Shown here in pieces: positions 52,527 through 62,528 of a stretch of DNA of 64,000 nt. Source of the DNA: Selenomonadaceae bacterium UBA2897. GTDB taxonomy: Bacteria > Bacillota > Negativicutes > Selenomonadales > Selenomonadaceae. How positions within the stretch are numbered: the stretch's first letter is position 1; the number at the start of each line of letters is the position of its first letter. The notes beneath the pieces are model-generated. The model was not told the DNA's origin, did no database searches, and saw only the letters and a program-made list of their open reading frames with translations. Location: positions 32,321 to 96,320 of the forward strand of contig DEDT01000011.1 of assembly GCA_002350105.1 (NCBI GenBank), written 5' to 3'. Made by a program: the position numbers and the translations under genes.

Positions 52527-54977
52527 TTGCGATTATATATAGCCGAGAAACCTTCTGTGGGACGGGAACTGGCGAAATGCCTGCGCGGCCCGATTGCACG
52601 CCACGATGGCTATCTGATGACGCAGGATGGCTGTGTCACCTGGCTGTTTGGCCACATCCTACGCCAGGCGGAGCCGCAGGAATACGACGCGAAGTACAAG
52701 CGCTGGCGCGCGGAGGATCTGCCGATCATCCCGGAGCACTGGCAGCTCTACGTGGACAAGGATTGCGAGAAGCAGTTCGCCATCGTGAAGTCGCTCATCG
52801 ACAAGGCCGATGAAATCGTGCATGGCGGCGACCCGGACCGCGAGGGCCAGCTGCTCGTCGATGAAGTGCTGGACTATATCGGCAACAAGAAGCCCGTGCG
52901 CCGCATCCTGCTGAATGCGCTGGACGAAAAGAGCATCCGCGAGGCCAACGGCCATCTGCGCGACAACAAGGATTTCTTCAATCTCAAGCAGTCTGCTCTC
53001 GCGCGGGCGCGGGCGGACTGGCTTATCGGCATGAATCTCTCGCGCGCCTATACCCTGGCTGCGCGGCGGGCGGGCCACGATAAGCTCGTGCTGCCCGTGG
53101 GCCGCGTGAAGACGCCGACGCTGGCGCTCGTCGTGCGGCGTGAGCGGGAGATCGAGCACTTCAAGCCCGTGGATTACTATACCATCAAGGGCACGTTCCA
53201 GCATGCGAACGGCAGTTTCACGGCGCAGTGGAAGCCGCGCGATACGGAGCCGGGGCTCGACAGCGAGAACCGCCTGCTTGACAAGAAGCGCGCGGAGGAG
53301 AAGCTGGCCTTTTTCCAGCAGGAGCCGCATGAGGCGCAGGTGACGGCCTACCAGAAGGCGAAAAAACAGGAGCCGCAGCCGCTGCCCTTCTCGCTCTCGA
53401 CGCTGCAGGTGCTGGCGGGCAGGATGTACGGCTATGCGCCGCAGCTTGTGCTCGATACGGCACAGAAGCTCTATGAGAAGAAGCTCACGACCTACCCGCG
53501 CTCGGACTGCGAATACCTGCCGAAGAACCAGTTCAAGGATGCGGGCACGATTCTCGCGCACCTCGCGCGCTGCGGCGACGGCGAAGTGGCGGGCTGGGTG
53601 CCCCGGGCCAATACGACCATCAGGAGCCGTGCCTGGAACGACAAGAAAATCTCGGCGCATCACGCGATTATCCCGACGACGGTGCAGGCGGATGTCACGA
53701 AGATGACGGCGGAGGAGCGCAATCTCTACCATCTCATCGCGCGCGGCTACCTCGCACAGTTCTACCCCGTGCATCAGTACGACCAGACGAAGCTCAGCGT
53801 GACCTACAAGGACGAACTCTTCACGGCCAGCGGCCGTACGGAGCGCGATCCCGGCTGGAAGGTCATGTACCAGAGCAAGCGGAAAAAGGCCGCGGAGGAC
53901 GAAGACAAGGACGAAGACGACAGCAACAGCAGCCTGCCTGCGATGAAGAAAAAAGATCCCGTGAACTGGCAGAAGGGCGAGCTCGCGACGCATACGACGA
54001 AGCCGCCGACGCGCTTCACGCCCTCGACGCTGCTCGCGGGCATGAAGGAAATCCATAAATACGTGAAGAATCCCGAGGCGAAGAAGCAGCTCAAGGATGT
54101 CTATGGCATCGGCACCGAGGCCACACGCGCCACGATCATCGACGATCTCATCAAGCGCAAGTTCATGAAGACGCAGGGCAGGAAGAAGTACCTCATCCCG
54201 ACGCCTGCGGCCTATCTACTCATCGATGCGTTGCCGGACGAGCTGACCTATCCCGATTCGACGGCCATCTGGGAGGACAAGCTGCACTCCATGTCCGAGG
54301 GGGAAGGCACGCTGGAGGACTTCCTGCAGGGACAGATCGCCTTCACGCGCAAGCTATGCGCCATGGCGCAGGACAGTCACATGAAAGTCACGGGCGAAAA
54401 TGTCTGCCCACGCTGCCATCAGGGCGTGCTCATGCAGCGCAAGGGCAGGAACGGCATCTTCTGGGGCTGCTCGAACTACCCAAAATGCCGCATGACCTGC
54501 GATGACAAGGACGGCAAGCCCGATCTCGCCCAGGCGCAGGCAAAGCTGGCGCGCGGCGGCAGCTACAGCCCGCGTGCCGCAGCCTCTGCGCAGGAGCAGG
54601 TCCAGCCAGAAGCAGCCATGCCGCAGGCGAACTATGTGTCTTACCGTTCGGCGGCTGCACCGGCGGAGCCGCAGGCAGCGCCGACGGCCTCGGACTGGGA
54701 CGAGCTGAACGACCTTTTTGGCACGCCGAGCTATGGCCCGCCGCAGTGGCAGGACAAGCCACGCTATTCGGCCAGGCCAATGGAGAAATGGAAAAAGGAA
54801 GAAAAGGCGGGACAGCAGGAAAAAAAGTCTGCGGGCAAGACCTATCTTTGCCCGCATTGCCGCGAGGGCAAGCTGCGGCGCATTCGTGGCCGCAACGGCT
54901 ATTTCTGGGGCTGCAGCAACTATCCCCGCTGCACCGCGACATTTGATGACCAGCATGGCGCGCCCGTGCTGCAGTGA
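52527..54977 (+). CDS. topB: DNA topoisomerase III
   Basis: 816 residues, type IA topoisomerase. Toprim domain at the start (LYIAEKPSVGREL; HGGDPDREGQLLVDEV), catalytic Tyr323 in TTYPRSDCEYLP, and two C-terminal zinc-ribbon-like repeats (CPRCHQGVLMQRKGRNGIFWGCSNYPKC and the similar CPHCREGKL...CSNYPRC). It decatenates DNA. TTG start with GAGGAG about 12 bases upstream, a little far, but the protein start matches the family. Confidence 0.93.
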   Translation: MRLYIAEKPSVGRELAKCLRGPIARHDGYLMTQDGCVTWLFGHILRQAEPQEYDAKYKRWRAEDLPIIPEHWQLYVDKDCEKQFAIVKSLIDKADEIVHGGDPDREGQLLVDEVLDYIGNKKPVRRILLNALDEKSIREANGHLRDNKDFFNLKQSALARARADWLIGMNLSRAYTLAARRAGHDKLVLPVGRVKTPTLALVVRREREIEHFKPVDYYTIKGTFQHANGSFTAQWKPRDTEPGLDSENRLLDKKRAEEKLAFFQQEPHEAQVTAYQKAKKQEPQPLPFSLSTLQVLAGRMYGYAPQLVLDTAQKLYEKKLTTYPRSDCEYLPKNQFKDAGTILAHLARCGDGEVAGWVPRANTTIRSRAWNDKKISAHHAIIPTTVQADVTKMTAEERNLYHLIARGYLAQFYPVHQYDQTKLSVTYKDELFTASGRTERDPGWKVMYQSKRKKAAEDEDKDEDDSNSSLPAMKKKDPVNWQKGELATHTTKPPTRFTPSTLLAGMKEIHKYVKNPEAKKQLKDVYGIGTEATRATIIDDLIKRKFMKTQGRKKYLIPTPAAYLLIDALPDELTYPDSTAIWEDKLHSMSEGEGTLEDFLQGQIAFTRKLCAMAQDSHMKVTGENVCPRCHQGVLMQRKGRNGIFWGCSNYPKCRMTCDDKDGKPDLAQAQAKLARGGSYSPRAAASAQEQVQPEAAMPQANYVSYRSAAAPAEPQAAPTASDWDELNDLFGTPSYGPPQWQDKPRYSARPMEKWKKEEKAGQQEKKSAGKTYLCPHCREGKLRRIRGRNGYFWGCSNYPRCTATFDDQHGAPVLQ

Positions 54978-54996
54978 CATAGATTAGGAGAAAAAC

Positions 54997-56142
54997 ATGA
55001 GTACATTCAAGGAACTGGGCGTGGCCGACGCATTGACGGCAGCCCTCGCGAAGCAGGGCGTAACGGAGCCCACGCCGATTCAGGAGCAGGCCCTGCCCAG
55101 GCTCTTTGCCGGTGCGAACCTCATCGCCCAGGCGCCGACGGGCACGGGCAAGACGCTGGCCTACCTGCTGCCCGTGCTGCAGCGGCTCGATAGCAGCCTG
55201 CCGCAGGCACAGGCTATCGTGCTTGCGCCGACCTACGAGCTCGCGATGCAGATCGCGGGCGTGGCGCGGGAGCTCGCGCAGGCGGCGGGGCTGGGGATCC
55301 GCGTGCAGGGCCTGATCGGCGGCGCGAATATCGGCCGCCAGGTTGAGTCGCTGAAGAAAAAGCCGCAGCTCATCGTGGGCTCTGCGGGCCGCATCGCGGA
55401 GCTCAGCCGCATGCATAAGCTGAAACTCGCTCAGGTGAATACGCTCGTGCTCGATGAGTGCGACCGCCTGCTCGACGATCAGAATCTCAATACGGTCGTG
55501 GATGTGGTGCAGCTGCTGCAAAAGGCCCATCCCACGCCGTTGCAGTACATGCTCTTTTCGGCCACGCTGACGAAGAAGGCGCACGAGCGGGCGTCTTTCC
55601 TCGACAATCCGGAGAAAATTCACATCGAGGAAAGCGCGGCGGAGCTGGGCGCGCGGGAGAACCTGTATCAGATTGTGCCATTTCGTGCTAAAATAGAGAT
55701 GGTACGCCGCCTCGCGCGCCGCCTGCAGGTGAAGCGGGGACTCGTCTTCATCAATCGCACCTACGATGCGGAGCGCACGCTCATGAAGCTGCGCTACGAC
55801 GGTCTCTCCGTGGATAGCCTGCTCGGCACGCGCGGCAAGCAGCAGCGCCAGCAGGCCATCGCCCGCTTCAAGGCGGGCAAGACGCGGCTGCTGCTCTCGA
55901 CGGACCTCGCAGCGCGCGGCCTCGACATCCCCGACGTGGACTACGTGTTCAACCTCGACCTGCCGGAGAGCGCGCAGGTCTACCTGCACCGCGCCGGCCG
56001 TACGGCGCGCGCGGGGAGAAGGGGCACGGTGATCCTGCTGGCGGATATCAAGGAAGCCTATAAGCTGGAACAGCTGGAAAAGCATCTGGGTATCCATCTG
56101 AAGAAGGTACCGGGCGGTCCCAAGCGTAAGAAAAAGAAGTAA
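54997..56142 (+). CDS. DEAD-box family RNA helicase with DECD motif II
   Basis: 381 residues of two RecA-like domains. Q-motif GVTEPTPIQEQALP, motif I APTGTGKT, motif II DECD instead of DEAD, motif III SAT, motif VI HRAGRTARAG. DECD variants occur in some members and still bind ATP. It has a short basic tail (KRKKKK) and no extra C-terminal domain, so the RNA target is not indicated. It follows topB by 19 bases. Confidence 0.9.
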   Translation: MSTFKELGVADALTAALAKQGVTEPTPIQEQALPRLFAGANLIAQAPTGTGKTLAYLLPVLQRLDSSLPQAQAIVLAPTYELAMQIAGVARELAQAAGLGIRVQGLIGGANIGRQVESLKKKPQLIVGSAGRIAELSRMHKLKLAQVNTLVLDECDRLLDDQNLNTVVDVVQLLQKAHPTPLQYMLFSATLTKKAHERASFLDNPEKIHIEESAAELGARENLYQIVPFRAKIEMVRRLARRLQVKRGLVFINRTYDAERTLMKLRYDGLSVDSLLGTRGKQQRQQAIARFKAGKTRLLLSTDLAARGLDIPDVDYVFNLDLPESAQVYLHRAGRTARAGRRGTVILLADIKEAYKLEQLEKHLGIHLKKVPGGPKRKKKK

Positions 56143-56171
56143 AACCAAAATATTTTGGAGGATAAAACACC

Positions 56172-57506
56172 GTGGACATCTTGCCGATTCTTTTGAACCT
56201 GGCACTCGTACTGGCCCTCATTGCCATGAACGGCTTTTTCGTGGCGGCGGAATTCGCCGTGGTGAAGATCCGTCCGTCGCGGCTGGAAATGCTCATTCAG
56301 GAGGGCGATAAGCGCGCCGTCTACGCCAAGAAGCTGACGGATCGCCTCGACACGGCGCTCTCCGTGACGCAGCTTGGCATCACGCTGGCCTCACTGGGCT
56401 TAGGCTGGGTTGGCGAGCCCTTCGTGGCGAAGCTCATCCTGCCCATCACGCAGCTGCTGGGGCTGAGCGACCAATTGGGGCATACCATTTCGCTGACGCT
56501 GGCCTTCGCCCTGATCACGGGCGGGCACATCGTGCTCGGCGAGCTGACGCCGAAGACCATGGCCATCCGCAACGTGGAGAAGATTATGCTCAACGTTGCG
56601 ATTCCGATGCTGGTCTTCGATCGCATCATGTACCCCTTTGTCTGGCTGCTCAACCATATGGCCAACTGGGTGGCACATCGCCTCGGTGTCTCCGTGGCCT
56701 CCGGTGAGGATGCCCATACTGAGGAGGAAATCCGCCTGCTCATGGAGGAGAGCCATAAGCAGGGCCTCATCGACGATACGGAGGCCGGCTTCGTCGACAA
56801 CGTGTTTGACTTCACGGCGCTGAACGTGCGCGAGATCATGACGCCGCGCACGGACATGGTATGCCTCTACCTCGAAGATAGCCTGGAAGACAACCTGCAG
56901 ACGATCTTCCAGGAGAAGCTCACGCGCTACCCCATCTGCCGCGAGGACAAGGATCACATCATCGGTTTCCTGCACGTCAAGGATCTGCTCAAGGAGCTTT
57001 ATCACGGGCACAAGCCGAATCTGCGCCGCCTCGCGCGCAAGACGCTCGTGGTGCCGGAGAGCATGGACGTCGATGTGCTGCTGAAGACGATGCAGCGCGG
57101 CCGCACCCAGCTGGCTGTTGTCGTCGACGAGTACGGCGGCACGGCCGGCATGGTGACCATCGAGGATATCGTCGAGGAAATCGTCGGCGACATTCAGGAT
57201 GAGTTCGACGAGGAACGCCCCACGGCGGAGCAGCGCGGCGAGCGCGTGTACTCCGTCGACGCCAAGATGCTGCTGGAGGAGCTGGAGGATACGCTGGAGA
57301 TCACCATCGAGGATGAAGATGTCGATACGATCGGCGGCTGGCTCTACGATCAGATCGGCGTCGTGCCGCGCATCGGTCAGATGGCCTCCTACGGCGGTAA
57401 TAATTTCTACGTCGAGGAACTCGACGGCGTGCGCATCACGCGCGTGCTCATTCATCTGGCCAAGCCGCTGCAGGAGGAGCACGAGGATATCGTGGCGGCA
57501 AAATAA
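56172..57506 (+). CDS. CNNM/CorC-type membrane protein (hemolysin C family)
   Basis: 444 residues. An N-terminal DUF21 domain with about four helices (to residue 140), two CBS domains (about 200-325, with MTPRTDMVCL and VVVDEYGGTAGMVTIEDIVEEIVG), and a CorC_HlyC C-terminal domain (from about 350). Family members affect magnesium efflux. GTG start at 56172 with TTGGAGG upstream. Confidence 0.92.
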   Translation: MDILPILLNLALVLALIAMNGFFVAAEFAVVKIRPSRLEMLIQEGDKRAVYAKKLTDRLDTALSVTQLGITLASLGLGWVGEPFVAKLILPITQLLGLSDQLGHTISLTLAFALITGGHIVLGELTPKTMAIRNVEKIMLNVAIPMLVFDRIMYPFVWLLNHMANWVAHRLGVSVASGEDAHTEEEIRLLMEESHKQGLIDDTEAGFVDNVFDFTALNVREIMTPRTDMVCLYLEDSLEDNLQTIFQEKLTRYPICREDKDHIIGFLHVKDLLKELYHGHKPNLRRLARKTLVVPESMDVDVLLKTMQRGRTQLAVVVDEYGGTAGMVTIEDIVEEIVGDIQDEFDEERPTAEQRGERVYSVDAKMLLEELEDTLEITIEDEDVDTIGGWLYDQIGVVPRIGQMASYGGNNFYVEELDGVRITRVLIHLAKPLQEEHEDIVAAK

Positions 57507-57575
57507 ATGTTACAGGATACGGCGCCCGTACTAGGTTTCGGAGCGGCCGCATGATATCATAGAGAAAGATGGTTT

Positions 57576-59498
57576 ATGGCAGAATCAATGGTAATCACCA
57601 TCGAAGGCTTCCGTAAGACGTACGGCGAAAAAGTGCTCTTCGATGGTGTGGATTTCAGTATCATGGCGGGAGATAAAGTCGGCATCGTCGGCATTAACGG
57701 CACGGGCAAGTCGACCTTCCTCAAGGCTGTAGCCGGGCTCATCCCAGTGGATGCGGGCAGCCGCACGACGATGAAGGGCCTGCGGCTGGAGTATCTGGCG
57801 CAGGACAAGGTCTTCGTGCCGGAGAATACGGTGCTCATGGAAGTCTTCCGCGGCATGTCGCCGCTGATGCAGGCGCTGCGCGGCTACGAGCTCGCGCTGC
57901 ACGAGGCGGCAGTGCATCCGGAGGGCAAGGGCATCCAGCAGGATATCATGCGCTATACGGCGACGATTGACGAACTGGATGGCTGGAACCTGGAGGCAGC
58001 GGCCAAGATGGTGCTGCAGCGCCTCGGCATCACGGACTACACGGCGAAGGCGGGCACGCTCTCGGGCGGCCAGCAGAAAAGGCTGGCGCTCGCGACGGCG
58101 CTCATCCAGCCCTGTGACCTGCTGCTCCTCGACGAGCCGACGAACCATCTGGACAGCGAGACCATCGACTGGTTGGAGGAATACCTGCAGTCCAGAAAGG
58201 GCGCATTGCTCATGGTCACGCATGACCGCTATTTCCTCGACCGTACGGCGACGAAGATCCTGGAGCTGGACAAGGGCCACGTCTACACCTATACGGGCAA
58301 CTACTCTGACTATCTGGAGCAAAAGACCGCGCGCATCGAGCGCGAGCAAGCCAGCGAGCAGAAGCGGCAGAACTTCCTGCGCAACGAGCTGAAGTGGCTG
58401 CGCCGCGGCGCGCAGGCCCGCTCGACGAAGCAGAAGGCGCGCATCCAGCGCTACGAGGAGGTCAAGGCAGAGACGCCGGATCTCGCACGCGACAAGGTGG
58501 AGATCGGCCTCGCTGGCAGCCGCCTCGGGCGCACGGTCATCGAGCTGGACCACGTGAACTACGCGGTGGACGGACACACGATGATCAGGGACTTCACTTA
58601 TACGGTGCTGCGGCACGATCGCGTGGCGATCCTCGGGCGCAACGGCACGGGCAAGACGACGCTGCTGAACCTGATCGCGGGCCGCCTGCAGCCGACGAGC
58701 GGTACGGTGAAAATCGGCCAGACCGTGAAGCTCGGTTATTTCACGCAACGCTCCACCGGGATGGACGAGCGCCTGCGCGCCATCCAGTACATCCAGGAGG
58801 CGGGGCGCACGATTGCACTGGCCGATGGCAGCACCATTTCGGCTTCGCAGCTCATGGAGCGCTTCCTCTTCACGGGGGAGATGCAGTGGACGCCGATTGC
58901 CCGCCTTTCGGGCGGCGAGAAGCGGCGTCTCTACCTGCTGCGCATTCTCATGGGCGCGCCGAACGTGTTGCTCTTAGATGAGCCGACGAATGACCTCGAC
59001 CTTGAGACCATGAGCGTGCTGGAGAGCTTCCTCGACGACTTCACGGGCGCGGTAATCTTCGTCTCGCATGATCGTTTCTTCGTGGACCGGCTGGCGGACA
59101 AGGTCTTCGCCTACGAGCCGGATGGCAGCCTGAAGCTCTACACGGGGGGTTACACCTATTACCAGCAGCGTCGCGAGGCTGAGGAAACGTCGCATGCGCC
59201 CAGGCAGGAGAGTGCTCCCACGGCGTCGAAATCCCTACAGGAGAGACCGCGCTCGCAGGACAAGCCCCGCCGCTTCACCTTCAGCGAGCAGAAGGAATAC
59301 GCGGAGATCGAGGGCGTCATCGCGAGCACGGAGGGTGAGCTGAAGGTCGTGCACAAGCTCATGGAGCAGTCCGCCGCCGACTATGGCAAATTAAGCGAGC
59401 TCAGCCAGCAGGAAGCCGCACTCAGCAAAAAGCTCGACCAGCTCATGGAACGCTGGACCTATCTGGAAGAAATCGCCGAAGCCCAGCAGGATTCCTGA
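57576..59498 (+). CDS. ABC-F family ATPase (Uup-like)
   Basis: 640 residues with two ABC cassettes and no membrane part. Walker A GINGTGKST and GRNGTGKTT; signatures LSGGQQKR and LSGGEKRR; Walker B LLLLDEPTNHLD and LLLDEPTNDLD. A C-terminal coiled coil (about 560-640) favours Uup over other ABC-F proteins. ABC-F proteins act on the ribosome. The start may also be the ATG four codons later. Confidence 0.92.
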   Translation: MAESMVITIEGFRKTYGEKVLFDGVDFSIMAGDKVGIVGINGTGKSTFLKAVAGLIPVDAGSRTTMKGLRLEYLAQDKVFVPENTVLMEVFRGMSPLMQALRGYELALHEAAVHPEGKGIQQDIMRYTATIDELDGWNLEAAAKMVLQRLGITDYTAKAGTLSGGQQKRLALATALIQPCDLLLLDEPTNHLDSETIDWLEEYLQSRKGALLMVTHDRYFLDRTATKILELDKGHVYTYTGNYSDYLEQKTARIEREQASEQKRQNFLRNELKWLRRGAQARSTKQKARIQRYEEVKAETPDLARDKVEIGLAGSRLGRTVIELDHVNYAVDGHTMIRDFTYTVLRHDRVAILGRNGTGKTTLLNLIAGRLQPTSGTVKIGQTVKLGYFTQRSTGMDERLRAIQYIQEAGRTIALADGSTISASQLMERFLFTGEMQWTPIARLSGGEKRRLYLLRILMGAPNVLLLDEPTNDLDLETMSVLESFLDDFTGAVIFVSHDRFFVDRLADKVFAYEPDGSLKLYTGGYTYYQQRREAEETSHAPRQESAPTASKSLQERPRSQDKPRRFTFSEQKEYAEIEGVIASTEGELKVVHKLMEQSAADYGKLSELSQQEAALSKKLDQLMERWTYLEEIAEAQQDS

Positions 59499-59567
59499 TG
59501 TATCAGGATCTGCCGGCCGAGGCTTTCTATCAATATGTTTACTCAAGAGGAAAAGGAGTAAAGTATC

Positions 59568-60860
59568 ATGGCATTTGACAAGGAATTATTTGACGACATC
59601 TGCCGAGAGTTCACGGTGGACGGGGAGGCACTGCACACGATCGCGGCGGACTTCCGTTACGATCTGAAACAGGGCCTCAAGGATCCCGACTTGTCCTCGC
59701 TGCGCATGCTGAAATCCTACGTCGGCCTGCCGACGGGGGAGGAAAAGGGCGAGTATCTGGCCCTGGACTTCGGCGGCACGAACGTGCGTGTGCTGCGCAT
59801 CCGCCTCGACGGCCACGGCAAGTTCGAGGTGCTGAAGAAAGTGGCGAAGCCGCTGCGCGTCGAAGGCATCTACGATTACGTCGGCGAGGGCTCGACGGCG
59901 GAGCAGATGTTCGATTTCATCGCCGAGCTCGTGGATGAGGCTATCGACGGTGACCATACGAAAAAGTACCTGCTGGGCCATACGTTCTCCTTCCCCTCAG
60001 AGCAGACGAACCTCTACGATGCGAAGCTCATCATCTGGACCAAGGAATTCGCCACGGCCGGTGTCGAGGGCAAGGTCGTCAACGACCTGCTGAAAGAAGC
60101 ACTGCATCGTCAGGGCATCGATAACGTTGAGCCGACGGCGGTCATCAATGATACGGTGGCCGTACTGCTGGCCGCGGCTTACAAGCAGCCGGATACCTAT
60201 ATCGGCTCCATCTATGCGACGGGGCATAATACCTGCTACCTCGAGCCGTTCGCGGACAAGGCTGAGCGGCCGATGATCCTCAATCTGGAGTCGGGCGGCT
60301 TCATGAAGCTCGTGCCGAACCGCTTTGATGTGGCTTTCGATGAGCATTCGGAGAAGCCGGGTGAGCAGCGCCTGGAGAAGATGGTCTCGGGCCGCTACAT
60401 GGGCGAGCTCTTCGGCATGGCACTTGCGGAGCTGCTGGGCGAAAAGGGCAAGGCCTATGGCTTCACGAGCATCGACATGAGCAATATCGTGCTCGATGAG
60501 TCCCCCGACAAGGCCGAAGTGCAGAAGATCGTCGCGGGCAAGACGGGGCATAAGCTGGATACGGCGGACTGCGAGCTCGTGCGCGACCTCGTGAGCAAGA
60601 TTATCGTGCGTTCGGCACGCCTTGTAACGGCGTCCTATGTGGGCATCCTCTGGCAACTCGACGGCCAGATCAAGTCCAAACAGCAGCACATCGCCATCGA
60701 CGGCTCGGTCTACGAGAAGATGCCACTGGCCAAGGAGAATATCATGCGTGCACTCTCCGAGCTTCTGGGCGAGGATGCCGCGCATGTCGATACCGTGCTC
60801 GAGAATGGCGGCAGCGGCCTCGGTGCAGCCATTGCGGCGGCCATGTCGCAGCAGCAGTAA
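59568..60860 (+). CDS. Eukaryote-type hexokinase
   Basis: 430 residues of the hexokinase family, not the short bacterial glucokinase (GLK/ROK). Phosphate-1 loop LDFGGTNVRVLRI (about 66-78), sugar-binding LGHTFSFPSEQ (about 137-147), catalytic Asp in VINDTVAVLLAAAY, and an adenosine-site GSGLGAA near the end. It phosphorylates glucose or related hexoses with ATP. AAAAGGAG site upstream. Hexokinases of this kind are known in a few Firmicutes. Confidence 0.9.
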   Translation: MAFDKELFDDICREFTVDGEALHTIAADFRYDLKQGLKDPDLSSLRMLKSYVGLPTGEEKGEYLALDFGGTNVRVLRIRLDGHGKFEVLKKVAKPLRVEGIYDYVGEGSTAEQMFDFIAELVDEAIDGDHTKKYLLGHTFSFPSEQTNLYDAKLIIWTKEFATAGVEGKVVNDLLKEALHRQGIDNVEPTAVINDTVAVLLAAAYKQPDTYIGSIYATGHNTCYLEPFADKAERPMILNLESGGFMKLVPNRFDVAFDEHSEKPGEQRLEKMVSGRYMGELFGMALAELLGEKGKAYGFTSIDMSNIVLDESPDKAEVQKIVAGKTGHKLDTADCELVRDLVSKIIVRSARLVTASYVGILWQLDGQIKSKQQHIAIDGSVYEKMPLAKENIMRALSELLGEDAAHVDTVLENGGSGLGAAIAAAMSQQQ

Positions 60861-60906
60861 GCGCAGCGCATAACGCGATATACCATTTTATTCGTCAGGG
60901 GATAGC

Positions 60907-62262
60907 ATGGAACAAGCACTCAGTATGAACCTGACGCAGCATCTGGCCATGACCACGCAGCTGCAGCAGGCGATACACATCCTGCAGCTTTCGGCGCAGG
61001 ACTTGCGGACCGAGGTCGAAAAGGCCTATCTGGAGAACCCGGCGCTGGAAATGGACGAACCCGTTCATACAGCTGACAGCAGCGTGCTGCGGGCGGATAA
61101 CCTGCCCGCATTCAGCCGCTATCTCGATGGCGGCGGCACGTACGAGCAGGGCGTTTACAGCGGTGAGGCCGAGGCGGGGCAGGAGCCCGCAGCCGCGGCC
61201 AGCCTGAGCCTCGAGGATGAATTGCTGGCGCAGGCCCGGCTCGCCTTTACGGCGCAGCCGGAGCTCGCGGCGGCCATGTTCATCATCGGTTCGCTCGACA
61301 GCCGCGGCTACCTTGCCGTACCGTTGCCAGAGCTGGCGCAGGCTGCGCACATCGCCCTGCCCATGATGCAGCGGGTGCTGCAGCGCGTGCAGACCTTTGA
61401 GCCGGCGGGCGTGGCGGCGACGGGCCTCCAGGAGTGCCTGCGTCTGCAGGCAGAGCGTCAGGGGGCCTACAAGGGCCTGGTGGCGGCCGTGCTCGACCGG
61501 CATCTGCCTGATATCGCAGCCGGCGATCTGAAGGCCATCGCGCACGCTGAGCATACGACGCTGAAAGCGGTGCAGAGAGCCGTCGACTTCGTGCGCCAGC
61601 TCGACCCGAAGCCGGGGCGGGCCTACGGCGGCGAGCCGGAGGTGCTGCTGGAGCCGGACGTCATCGTGCGGCGTGTCGATGGGGAATACCGCATCACGCT
61701 ACAGGATAACGGCGTACCGCAGTTGCATATCGCGGCGGCTTACCGTCAGGCCGATCAGTACGATGCGGCGACGCAGAAGTATATCAACGGCCGCCTGCGG
61801 GCCGCTGAGTGGCTGATCAGGAGTATCGCCCAGCGGCGGGAGACCATCAAAAAGGTCGTTACGGAGATCGTGCGCCGTCAGCGCGACTTCATCGAGCAGG
61901 GCACGGGCCATCTGCACGCCATGACGATGCAGGATGTGGCCGCGGCCATCGGCGTACATGAGTCGACGGTCAGCCGCGCTGTGGCCAATAAATACGTGGC
62001 CCTGCCCAACGGCCTCTGGCCTCTGCGCAAGTTCTTTACGTCCAATCTGGCGAAGCAGGCGGGCGGCGGTGACTTTATCGCGCCGCAGGTCAAAGAGGCC
62101 ATCGAGCAGTTGATTCAGGCGGAGGATAAGCATCATCCGCTCTCGGATCAGAAGCTCTGCACCATGCTGGCGGACAAGGGCATGGCGCTTTCGCGCCGCA
62201 CGGTCATGAAGTACCGCGAGCAGCTCGGCTTTCCCTCGTCGACGAAGCGCAAAAGATATTGA
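60907..62262 (+). CDS. rpoN: RNA polymerase sigma-54 factor
   Basis: 451 residues. N-terminal region I (NLTQHLAMTTQLQQAIHILQLS) that contacts activators, core-binding region, helix-turn-helix (TMQDVAAAIGVHESTVSRAVANKY) for -12, and the RpoN box SRRTVMKYREQLGFPSS for -24. Needed by the LevR-type activator and the PTS promoter at 43049. It starts 46 bases after the hexokinase. Confidence 0.96.
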   Translation: MEQALSMNLTQHLAMTTQLQQAIHILQLSAQDLRTEVEKAYLENPALEMDEPVHTADSSVLRADNLPAFSRYLDGGGTYEQGVYSGEAEAGQEPAAAASLSLEDELLAQARLAFTAQPELAAAMFIIGSLDSRGYLAVPLPELAQAAHIALPMMQRVLQRVQTFEPAGVAATGLQECLRLQAERQGAYKGLVAAVLDRHLPDIAAGDLKAIAHAEHTTLKAVQRAVDFVRQLDPKPGRAYGGEPEVLLEPDVIVRRVDGEYRITLQDNGVPQLHIAAAYRQADQYDAATQKYINGRLRAAEWLIRSIAQRRETIKKVVTEIVRRQRDFIEQGTGHLHAMTMQDVAAAIGVHESTVSRAVANKYVALPNGLWPLRKFFTSNLAKQAGGGDFIAPQVKEAIEQLIQAEDKHHPLSDQKLCTMLADKGMALSRRTVMKYREQLGFPSSTKRKRY

Positions 62263-62274
62263 TCTATGATTTTC

Positions 62275-62298
62275 AAGGCAGCTCAGGCTGCCTTTTTT
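62275..62298 (+). terminator. Terminator after rpoN
   Basis: AAGGCAGC-TCAG-GCTGCCTT with a T run. Confidence 0.92.
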
Positions 62299-62438
62299 GC
62301 TGTCTCTTTTGTTTCCGCAGGTGTGATAAAAGTGCCAATTTTCACAGAGAAACCTCTTACACACGAAGGAAATAATCTGTCAATTTACATTTAAACAATA
62401 AATAGAAATAAACTTCTGTGGAAGTGTAAATTTTGTAG

Positions 62439-62466
62439 TTGCAAATTGTCAGAAAAGTGGTATAGT
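62439..62466 (+). promoter_or_regulatory. ndh promoter
   Basis: TTGCAA (62439-62444), 16-bp spacer, TATAGT (62461-62466). The AT-rich region upstream contains CTGTCAATTTACA and related inverted segments. Confidence 0.5.
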
Positions 62467-62528
62467 AAGGGTCAATCACGTTACATATTTCACTTTATTA
62501 TATATTGTGTGCAGGGGAGGATATTATC

